Shown here: in pieces, positions 18,297 through 25,470 of the stretch | Layout of the letters: each line of letters opens with the position of its first letter | Numbering within the stretch: the first letter of the stretch is position 1 | DNA from: JAMZMI01 sp039944535 | GTDB taxonomy: Bacteria; Bacteroidota; Bacteroidia; Cytophagales; Cyclobacteriaceae | NCBI GenBank assembly: GCA_039944535.1 | Contig: JBDUYP010000022.1 | Location: forward strand, 186,001-250,000 | Length of the DNA stretch: 64,000 nt | Direction of reading: 5' to 3' | Program-made: the position numbers and the translations under genes | The notes under the pieces: generated by a model | What the model saw: the letters and a program-made list of their open reading frames with translations, nothing else | What the model was told of the DNA's origin: nothing | Databases searched by the model: none

Positions 18297-21200
18297 TTAT
18301 TCTACAAACAAGTGCTTAATGAAGGTCTCTTCTTTGGTTCTCATCCTTATGACGAATGTGCCCTTCGGTAAACCAAGTACAGGAATACTGAGCTTCTGAT
18401 TGCCTTCTACTCCCTCTGCTTCAAATTGAAGATATCTGACTCCATCTATCCCAAACACATCAATCAACACCTCTCCTTCTGAGAAAAGATGAAAATCGAT
18501 ATTCAGCAGCTCTGAAACAGGGTTCGGATAGAGATTAAACTGATATTCATCGGTCTGATCCAACTCTTCCTCCATAGAACCCTCCGCTAATCTTGCCTCC
18601 GCCTGAAACACTTCCTCTCCTTTGATCACACCCACACTATCAAACACTAGGAAACCAATTTCTTCATTGGTGTGTCTTGTTTCAAAATTGGCAGACTTCT
18701 CCTCTTCCACTTTGAAATACGCAACGTCAGCATCTAAATCATCATACCTCAATACGCAAGGATCACCACCATATGAAGTTTGCATATGTGCAAATAGAAT
18801 TGGGTCATCATAAGTATTGGTAAAATACTTTTCAAAGAAGATGTGATCATAATTCCTGCTGGTTCCGTCCACCTCGTAGGTTCTGCCGGCATTGCCATTT
18901 CCTTCTGACATAGCCACCCACGCCACGGTCTCACTGGCATGATCTCCATCACTGCCTTCTTCCTCCTGAACTTTCAGGTCGAAATCTTCATCACCAATCC
19001 ATCTTATTCTGGTTGTAATCGCGGCGGCATCATTGTATGACACTGTCTGAGCGAAGACGAGCGGAGTTTCTGAGAACGACTCAACGAAGCTCACACTCTC
19101 CCAATTATCGTCTGATGTAGTAGTCCCTGCCTGAAGGATCACACCACCACCAAGCTCATAAACACCTGCCTCAACCACCAAATAGAAGAAGTTTTCCTCA
19201 TCATGTGTGCCATCCAAATAATCCCATTCATCTATTTGATATTTGAATGAAGAAGAGGAAACATCTTTCACCCTGACGGTTGCCGGCTGACCATCTTCAT
19301 AGCTCAAAGGACTCAAAATCACTACCGGATTGGTATAGCTATTTGTCAGAGATACAGTGGTCCATTCATAGTCATCAGATTGATCATTTGTGATTTTTCC
19401 CACTTCTCCAATAGACAATTCGAGAGGACTCAGAACAAACTCCTGAAGAGCTCCATCAGCCGGAAGTTGTGCTACAATTGTGCCTGAACTTGTATTTGCA
19501 TAACCCACAGCCACAGAAAGAACAGTACTGGCAATGACATCTCGTGGTACACTGATTTTTCGCTCATAAAGCCCACCACCCAGATCTGTATCCTGAACAG
19601 CAACACTGTATGAGCTGCTTGTCCAGCCCCACCCATGGCTTGTACCTGAGTAGTCATACATATTCCCATTTTGGATAAGAACATCAGCTCCTGATGCAGT
19701 CCATTCGACTACATAATAGCCCGACGTGTCGCTCTCATCAGTATTGATAAAGACATCATAAGTTGCGGCCAGATTACCACCATTAACAGTTATATAAACA
19801 CTGTCCTGATCATCGGTTATGGTCATTTCCTGCAGGTCAGAAATATATGCTGTTTGAATGGTGTCGGCCTTCATGCCACCAGTACCAGGAATGTACGCTC
19901 CCAGACTCGTGTTGATAATATTTCTATATCCCGACGTAATAATATCATTCACCGACAGTGAAGTCATAGAAACTCTGGGGATCGCAATGATCCTCTGTTT
20001 GGTATCAACCGTCTCCTGAGTAGTGACAACATTGACCGCAGAAGAAACGCTCGTCCAGCCCCAGGCATTACTCGTGCCAGAATATGAATAAAGCAATCCA
20101 TCCTTGACGAGGTAATCAGCTCCCATGCTCGTCCAGGTCGCATCAATGAAGCCGGTAGATGAATTATTATCTATATTGATAAAAGCTTCGTACGTATCGA
20201 CCACATTTGAACCAGATACGGTTAGGTAAACATTCGTTCCGTCATCAGATATAGTATAAGTTTCCAATTCTGGAATATGATCTTTTGTGGTTTCATACCC
20301 CGTCATTCCGGATAGTGGCAGGCGTGCAGTCTCAGCCCAGTCCACGATGCTTTTATAAATAACCTTCACGGAATCACCCGAGTTGGTCAGGCTTATACCA
20401 GATTTAGGAATAGAAATTTCACGCTGTGAAATGTTCGCATCTATAACAGAATCTGAAACAGTCAACGTAACACCAGAAGATGTCCATGACCATGAAGTCC
20501 CATCACCGCTGTAACTGTACATGATGCCATTCTGGATTAGGTAATCTGCTCCATTCACGCTAGCACCGTCAGAATACCCTGTTGAGGTATTGTCGTCTGT
20601 ATCCATCAGCACATCATAGTATGTGGTAATCACTCCGCCCTGTACGGTAATGTCAAGGTTGATTACATCATCAGCAACCACCAAAGACTCAAGGCCTTTT
20701 ACATATGGTGTTTCGATAGTGTATCTGGCTAAACCAGCAGAAGCTGGCAACTTATGTATCACAGAACCTGAGTTTAGCTTTCTGTAACCTATGTCAACAT
20801 ACGATCCTGGATCCAATTGATTTAACAGGCTTTTGGGGATCACTATTTCTCGTGTGCTTGAGTCACTAGAAGTTTGAATATTAGGTGAAGCGCTCACCAC
20901 GCTCCATGCCCATCCATTAGGATTTCCACCATTGTTTGTTTTGGATGTGGTAGAGTCATGCTCATATATGGCGCCTCCAATTAAACCATAATCCAAACCA
21001 GTTGTTGACCAAAAACCATTGTCTATCAACCCTGTTTCGGTACTTCCGTCAGTATTCATAAACATATCATAATTGGAAGTCACATTGGTAAGAGATCCTT
21101 TCACAAGAACATAAATATTGGTCTTATCATCATAGGCCTTCAAAAGCTTCAAAGTACTGTCGCTCTGCACGAGAGGGTCAACATAGGCCCAATCTGAAGA

Positions 21201-23675
21201 ACTGCCATCTGCGGTAATTGAAATAGCAGGCCTGGCTACAACCACAGAATAATCAAGTGCATATTCAAACAAATTGCCTGAAGAAGGGGCTTTTCCTGAA
21301 CTTGCTCCGCTTACCAAATTTTCATATCCAACCCTGATTATCTCGTCCAAACCATAGAGCAAAGACTTAGGAATCTTTACTTCGAACGATGTTGAGTTTT
21401 GCTCATAATCTACTGAGTCGGCAATTTCCACCCAGGATTCACCAAATTCAAACCGGTAAAGTTTGTCATCTGATAATTTGTAATCAGCACCTTCTGACCA
21501 ACCCGTATAGCCTGTGTAAGACAGCCCGTCTGCATCAATATAAAGATTGAATCCGCTCCCCAGGGTCCCCCCGGCTGAAACGAACAAAGTGTCCTCTACA
21601 TCATGTACTTTAACCACTTCCACATTTCCAGTTCCTAAACCAACGGGATCTACGTCAGACCAGTCCGTCAGGCTTCCATCTACAACAATTGCTGGAGTTG
21701 AACCAGATCCGGCACTCTTAACCTGAATAGAAAGGCCTAGATCATTAAAACCTGTACCTGATTCCCATGTGCTTTGGTTGGCCAATCGAATACTGTATTT
21801 AGGATTTGTTCCTAGTGAAGAAGTTGCATCAGGCAGATTCAAAAACAAATCATATGTACCAGTCGGAACACCCACTGGCACTACTAAAGATTCATTGAAA
21901 GCTGTATTACCTGAAAGCCACATCCTAACATCAGAAGCATCACTCTCAAAAGGGATGCTGTATTCTTCCGAGGTAACAGAATCACGAAGAACAAGATAGA
22001 GTTGTCTCAGCCGAGCAGGAGCGGCATACCCTGAATTGGCCACATCCAGTGAAACGAATAACTTATTACCAGCTGCAACTGACCCTTGAACAGAAGCCGA
22101 GTTTAGTTTAATTCTGTAACCAAGATTATTGGCAATATTATCCAGACAACCTTGTGTATCCCACTTATTGATGACATCAAGTTGGTACAAACTATTGAGA
22201 TAGGTGTAGCTGTGAAGCTCAAGCCGGTCTACTGATTTTGAACAATCATTTTGATTCGTCGGCAAACATGTCTCACCACCTTGCATCACGTATTTGCTAT
22301 CCTCAGCCACCCAAACAATATCATCTGTGGTAACGAAAGTACCCTGATCGTCAAAAGAATCTGTGTATTCGATAGTTGAACTAATGGTGGATGTAGCAGA
22401 GTTCCAGGTAAAGCCAGACCCACTCCCGGTATGCTGATTCAGTGTGATACTGCTGTCCAAATATTTTTGGATCAGGTAATCTGCACCGGCAGATGTCCAA
22501 TATTCTGTGTCAGCCCAACCGGTAGCTGTATTTTCATCAGTATTTAATAGTATATCAAATCGGAGTTTACCGGAAGCGAGATACCCTCCCTCTGCGACCC
22601 TAATGTAAATGTTAGTGCCATCATCAGCCATCTTAAACTCCTGAACAGTCCCATTTGTAAAATCAACGAGAACGTCATTATCTACAGCATCCCATCCACT
22701 GGAAAGATCATGCGACCCCATTACATATTGAGAAAGTCCGGCAGTATTTACCGGCAGTTGACTTTGAGTACTATTGGCCCACAACGTGGTATCTGAAGTG
22801 CCGTAAGTATCCCACATTCCTCGATACCCGATAAAAAGTGTGTCCGCTAAGCTCGAAAAATCACTTTTAGGAATAGTTATTTCGTGAATCCTACCATCCG
22901 GAGTTGACAGAACACAATCATTGTGATGTCCTAAGCGTGCTTTTACCAGTGCGGGGTTGTATGCTTCCGAAGGAGATACGGCACTGGTACTTTCACCTAT
23001 ATACTCGAGATACCTTCTCTTGTAGTCAGGTGTTCTAAGCTGGATAGATATAGCAGGAGGCACATTTTCCAAAAGCGATGTTATCACGTCAAAACGCTTA
23101 ACATAATCTGCCGAAGTGATGGATCCCGCATTTCCAAAATTGTCGGTATAATACCACTCCCCCCAAGTTCCAATCAGGCCTGCCTGCACGACCATGATTA
23201 CATCCTGATTAGCTGCAAGAACGGCTTTCACAGATTGTAAGTGTGAGTCTATTCTCTCAGGAGTAACATTTAGATCAAGTGAGTCCTGAATATTGCTATA
23301 AGCAAAGCGAACGATCGCCTTCATTCCTTTGGTTCGGAGCAAATCAAAGTCATCCTGCATTTTATCTATGTAAGCCTGACTTATGGTATCAACATCGGCA
23401 AACTCATGTATATAAAACAGTCTCAGAACGATAGTGATATCATCCGCCAAAAAACCATCAAGTTCAGAAGAAGTTAATGGATTGTAAGAGTTTGCAAACA
23501 CAGATGGATAGCCATTATGTGAGTCCGTGTGTTTGTAAAATCCTCTTTCCGGGTTCAACAAAGAACCCGTATCCTCAGTGTATGATGAGGTTTTCAATGT
23601 CTGCCCGAGGCAGACGTCCGCAGAAGCAATGATTGCTCCCGCAAAATAAAACGAAAGTAAAATTTTCTTTAACAT
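18297..23675 (-). CDS. Giant T9SS-secreted DUF4874/DUF4832 putative glycosidase with tandem CBM-like modules
   Basis: 1792 residues. Signal peptide to about 24 (VCLGQ). DUF4874 about 35-220: LNPERGFYKHT, AIVRFAYSN, GTWGEWY with Glu173, IQLRTPDYKR. DUF4832 is split: GHHNDC at 249-254, an extra module at about 261-437, then VMQGGETC (Glu468, Cys470), Cys478, Cys510, ending YSIRLANQSTWE at 637. Residues 663-1412 hold five CBM9/DOMON-like modules with recurring INTD..TGY, GADYLIQNG, YSYSGT, IPKS and GYRN motifs; the first two open with DG-S-DW. Residues 1418-1680 hold three repeats resembling H-type lectin domains. T9SS sorting domain 1712-1792 (FNLYPNPVSELL). The architecture is that of a secreted polysaccharide-degrading enzyme with many binding sites. 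Own terminator and candidate operators upstream. Enzymatic role is inferred. Confidence 0.85.
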   Translation of the reverse strand: MLKKILLSFYFAGAIIASADVCLGQTLKTSSYTEDTGSLLNPERGFYKHTDSHNGYPSVFANSYNPLTSSELDGFLADDITIVLRLFYIHEFADVDTISQAYIDKMQDDFDLLRTKGMKAIVRFAYSNIQDSLDLNVTPERIDSHLQSVKAVLAANQDVIMVVQAGLIGTWGEWYYTDNFGNAGSITSADYVKRFDVITSLLENVPPAISIQLRTPDYKRRYLEYIGESTSAVSPSEAYNPALVKARLGHHNDCVLSTPDGRIHEITIPKSDFSSLADTLFIGYRGMWDTYGTSDTTLWANSTQSQLPVNTAGLSQYVMGSHDLSSGWDAVDNDVLVDFTNGTVQEFKMADDGTNIYIRVAEGGYLASGKLRFDILLNTDENTATGWADTEYWTSAGADYLIQKYLDSSITLNQHTGSGSGFTWNSATSTISSTIEYTDSFDDQGTFVTTDDIVWVAEDSKYVMQGGETCLPTNQNDCSKSVDRLELHSYTYLNSLYQLDVINKWDTQGCLDNIANNLGYRIKLNSASVQGSVAAGNKLFVSLDVANSGYAAPARLRQLYLVLRDSVTSEEYSIPFESDASDVRMWLSGNTAFNESLVVPVGVPTGTYDLFLNLPDATSSLGTNPKYSIRLANQSTWESGTGFNDLGLSIQVKSAGSGSTPAIVVDGSLTDWSDVDPVGLGTGNVEVVKVHDVEDTLFVSAGGTLGSGFNLYIDADGLSYTGYTGWSEGADYKLSDDKLYRFEFGESWVEIADSVDYEQNSTSFEVKIPKSLLYGLDEIIRVGYENLVSGASSGKAPSSGNLFEYALDYSVVVARPAISITADGSSSDWAYVDPLVQSDSTLKLLKAYDDKTNIYVLVKGSLTNVTSNYDMFMNTDGSTETGLIDNGFWSTTGLDYGLIGGAIYEHDSTTSKTNNGGNPNGWAWSVVSASPNIQTSSDSSTREIVIPKSLLNQLDPGSYVDIGYRKLNSGSVIHKLPASAGLARYTIETPYVKGLESLVVADDVINLDITVQGGVITTYYDVLMDTDDNTSTGYSDGASVNGADYLIQNGIMYSYSGDGTSWSWTSSGVTLTVSDSVIDANISQREISIPKSGISLTNSGDSVKVIYKSIVDWAETARLPLSGMTGYETTKDHIPELETYTISDDGTNVYLTVSGSNVVDTYEAFINIDNNSSTGFIDATWTSMGADYLVKDGLLYSYSGTSNAWGWTSVSSAVNVVTTQETVDTKQRIIAIPRVSMTSLSVNDIITSGYRNIINTSLGAYIPGTGGMKADTIQTAYISDLQEMTITDDQDSVYITVNGGNLAATYDVFINTDESDTSGYYVVEWTASGADVLIQNGNMYDYSGTSHGWGWTSSSYSVAVQDTDLGGGLYERKISVPRDVIASTVLSVAVGYANTSSGTIVAQLPADGALQEFVLSPLELSIGEVGKITNDQSDDYEWTTVSLTNSYTNPVVILSPLSYEDGQPATVRVKDVSSSSFKYQIDEWDYLDGTHDEENFFYLVVEAGVYELGGGVILQAGTTTSDDNWESVSFVESFSETPLVFAQTVSYNDAAAITTRIRWIGDEDFDLKVQEEEGSDGDHASETVAWVAMSEGNGNAGRTYEVDGTSRNYDHIFFEKYFTNTYDDPILFAHMQTSYGGDPCVLRYDDLDADVAYFKVEEEKSANFETRHTNEEIGFLVFDSVGVIKGEEVFQAEARLAEGSMEEELDQTDEYQFNLYPNPVSELLNIDFHLFSEGEVLIDVFGIDGVRYLQFEAEGVEGNQKLSIPVLGLPKGTFVIRMRTKEETFIKHLFVE
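18636..19424 (-). repeat. Three H-type-lectin-like repeats in the giant protein
   Basis: Residues about 1418-1680 repeat a unit of 85-95 residues: W-T-T-V-S-L then N-P-V-V-I-L-S-P, then T-V-R-V and a FKYQIDEWDYLDG turn; the second copy has WESVSFVESFSETPLVFAQ and TTRIRWIGDEDFDLKVQEEE; the third has FFEKYFTNTYDDPILFAHMQ. This pattern resembles H-type lectin domains, a group whose founding members bind GalNAc. The resemblance is from memory of the family pattern. Confidence 0.55.
19440..21689 (-). repeat. Array of five CBM9/DOMON-like modules in the giant protein
   Basis: Protein-level tandem repeat, residues about 663-1412, units of 135-165 residues. Conserved order in each unit: a DD..N(I/V)Y strand, Y-D-(V/M)-(F/L)-(I/M)-(N/D)-T-D, TG(Y/F/L), G-x-D-Y, (Y/W)-x-W(S/T), a basic-REI-x-IPK segment, GY, and LPA/LP-S. 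The last three units are most alike, pointing to recent duplication. DNA copies have diverged, so this is not a nucleotide-identical repeat. Confidence 0.7.
22365..22895 (-). other. Module-length insertion inside the DUF4832 core of the giant protein
   Basis: Residues about 261-437 are absent from both paralogues, where GHHNDC is followed within 15 residues by GTY and about 35 residues later by GGETC. The extra 177 residues begin with RIHEITIPKSDF and IGYRG, which match the second half of the CBM-like unit, and end with DDGTNIYIRV, LLNTDENTATGW and GADYLIQK, which match its first half. The host sequence then resumes with DDQGTFVTTDD before GGETC. Confidence 0.65.
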
Positions 23676-23701
23676 GTTGTTTATTTTAGATTTAGCAGCA
23701 A

Positions 23702-23766
23702 ATCGAAAGTAATATTTTAATTACAAAAGAAAAAGAAACTTTTATTCTTTTTTAAATCTTACGTTT
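23702..23766 (-). promoter_or_regulatory. Candidate AgaR-type operators upstream of the giant gene
   Basis: Read on the minus strand, AAAACAAAACAAAACGTAAG (AAACGTAA at 23759-23766) is followed by TTTCTTTTTC and by CTTTCGAT (23702-23709) about 27 bases before the start codon. The same two octamers occur before the genes at 2952 and 25471. Confidence 0.4.
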
Positions 23767-23900
23767 TGTTTTGTTTTAAACAATCCACCAAAATATGCTC
23801 CTTAATTATTGTAGCTAAGGTTTTGTGTTAGAGGATCTTCTCTAAAAAAAATAAAGTCAGGTCTCACCGAAAGACTTACTCAAAGTTTCGAAAGAGTCAC

Positions 23901-23931
23901 AAAAAAAGGCCTGAGCATTCGCCCAGGCCTT
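23901..23931 (-). terminator. Rho-independent terminator of the GH109 gene
   Basis: Minus-strand AAGGCCTG pairs with CAGGCCTT around a ten-base loop and runs into seven T (plus-strand A run from 23901), 27 bases after the stop codon at 23958. Confidence 0.85.
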
Positions 23932-23957
23932 CTATACTATTTAAAACAAACTAATTA

Positions 23958-25313
23958 CTAATATCTATCGTCGAAACCGAAGATCGGCTTCCTGTTGATC
24001 CACTTTCCTCGGGTAAAGTCTGGGAACTGAACAGGCTCACTGCCATCTGCTATAGACTGCTCTGAAAGGCAAGTAACTGCGGCCCACGAAACGGCATCAT
24101 ATACATCCATCGGCATAGGTTCATTTCTTTTCAGTGCCTCTACAAACGCATGAATCACAAAGAAATCCATACCTCCATGACCTGCACCTTCTGTATCAGC
24201 TTCGAATTTCTTCCAAAGCGGATGATCATATTCTTTCATATAGGCAGAATCATCTTCCCACTCATGTGCCGGACTTTTACCTTCGATATGAATCCCATTA
24301 TTCACATCCATCCAAACTCCATCTGTTCCTTGCACTCTAAACCCTAAGGAATAAGGTCTGGGCAGATTGGTATCGTGGGTCAATACGATGGTTTCCCCCT
24401 GCGCACATTTAATCACAGTCGTGACTATGTCTCCCAGTTTAAACTCCACATCAGCATTAGGGTGAGCCTTTCCTCCCTGTGGATGCTCTACAATGTACTC
24501 ATGCAGTCCCTTGGCCTTGCTAGCCGTTGAGGTCAAATAGACAAACCTGTTACCTCTATTGTTATTGATGTAATTGGCTACCGGTCCCAATCCATGGGTT
24601 GGGTAAAGGTCTCCATTTCGATGAAGAGAATGGTTGGTGCGCCATTTAGCTTCGCTGTAGGCTTTTTCACCAAACTCAACTCCCCCACCATAAAGCTGCT
24701 GACCATTGTTAAACTTCACATGGCGCAAATCATGCTGATATCCACCCTGAAGGTGAATAATCTCCCCAAACAGATTTTGACGAACCATATTGAGGACAGC
24801 CATCACATCTCTGCGGTAAGCCACATTTTCCAGTATCATAAAAGGAGTTCCGGTTTTTTCGTATGCATCTACCAGCGCCCAGCATTCCTGAATATCAAAG
24901 GCTCCTGCCACCTCAAGTCCGACAGCCTTCTTTGCCTCCATAGCATCAATGGCCATCGGCGTATGCCAAACCCACGGCGTTGAAATTATTACCGCATCTA
25001 CATCCTCTCTTTTCAATAGCTCCTGATAGGCATAAGGACCAGAGCCAAAAGTTGCTGGTTTTTTCATTCCGGCTTCCTGCACCATTTTAGATGCATTATC
25101 CAGTCTTTCGTTATCAACATCACAAACGGCCGTGACCACAATATCTTTTCTTCTGAGCGTCAAAGCCAGCTGCCCTGTTCCTCTTGCTCCCACTCCAATG
25201 AAGCCAAGGCGAATCTTGTCCTGACCTTTACCCAAACCAAAAGTGAATGAAGGTGCAGCCATCGTTACCATGGCTCCAGCAGCAGTTTTTATTACGAAAT
25301 TTCTTCTATCCAT
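23958..25313 (-). CDS. GH109 alpha-N-acetylgalactosaminidase (NAD-dependent, exported)
   Basis: 451 residues. Twin-arginine signal DRRNFVIKTAAGAMV exports the folded NAD-bound enzyme to the periplasm. Rossmann motif GFIGVGARGTG at 37-47, then the Gfo/Idh/MocA fold. What separates it from ordinary oxidoreductases are segments I recognise from the Elizabethkingia GH109 enzyme: LENVAYRRDVMAVLNMVR, GGYQHDLR, GVEFGEKAYSEAKWRTNH, RNGDLYPTHG (Tyr237, His240, the catalytic pair), LTHDTNLPRPYSLGFRVQGT and GAGHGGMDFF. GH109 removes terminal alpha-GalNAc by transient oxidation at C3 and elimination. Divergent from the symporter and next to the giant gene, it is the clearest pointer to GalNAc as the substrate of the locus. 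Confidence 0.93.
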   Translation of the reverse strand: MDRRNFVIKTAAGAMVTMAAPSFTFGLGKGQDKIRLGFIGVGARGTGQLALTLRRKDIVVTAVCDVDNERLDNASKMVQEAGMKKPATFGSGPYAYQELLKREDVDAVIISTPWVWHTPMAIDAMEAKKAVGLEVAGAFDIQECWALVDAYEKTGTPFMILENVAYRRDVMAVLNMVRQNLFGEIIHLQGGYQHDLRHVKFNNGQQLYGGGVEFGEKAYSEAKWRTNHSLHRNGDLYPTHGLGPVANYINNNRGNRFVYLTSTASKAKGLHEYIVEHPQGGKAHPNADVEFKLGDIVTTVIKCAQGETIVLTHDTNLPRPYSLGFRVQGTDGVWMDVNNGIHIEGKSPAHEWEDDSAYMKEYDHPLWKKFEADTEGAGHGGMDFFVIHAFVEALKRNEPMPMDVYDAVSWAAVTCLSEQSIADGSEPVQFPDFTRGKWINRKPIFGFDDRY

Positions 25314-25448
25314 GAAAGTATAAAATGAGAATGTTGAACTTTATCACCAAATTAATAGAAATTTTAAACAAAAAATAAGGTAATGAAACTTTTTTTATTG
25401 CTTTAAAGAATATTACGAAGGTTTAAATAAATATTTAAGTAATTTTAG

Positions 25449-25464
25449 CTTTCGATAAACGTAA
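25449..25464 (+). promoter_or_regulatory. CTTTCGAT-AAACGTAA element upstream of the SSS symporter
   Basis: CTTTCGAT (25449-25456) and AAACGTAA (25457-25464) are directly adjacent here, six bases before the start codon. An operator so close to the start would block transcription or initiation. The same octamers, spaced apart, precede the genes at 2952 and 23675. Confidence 0.4.
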
Positions 25465-25470
25465 AATACA

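Noticed and set aside
19440..21689. Recent nucleotide-level tandem duplication or assembly collapse in the giant gene
   Set aside because: The modules are similar only at protein level; the DNA copies are clearly diverged, so it is an old repeat array.
23958..25313. Ordinary Gfo/Idh/MocA sugar dehydrogenase
   Set aside because: The YPTHG, GVEFGEKAYSEAKWRTNH and HDTNLPRPYSLGF segments are specific to GH109; the two oxidoreductases at 58600 and 59951 lack them and were left as dehydrogenases.
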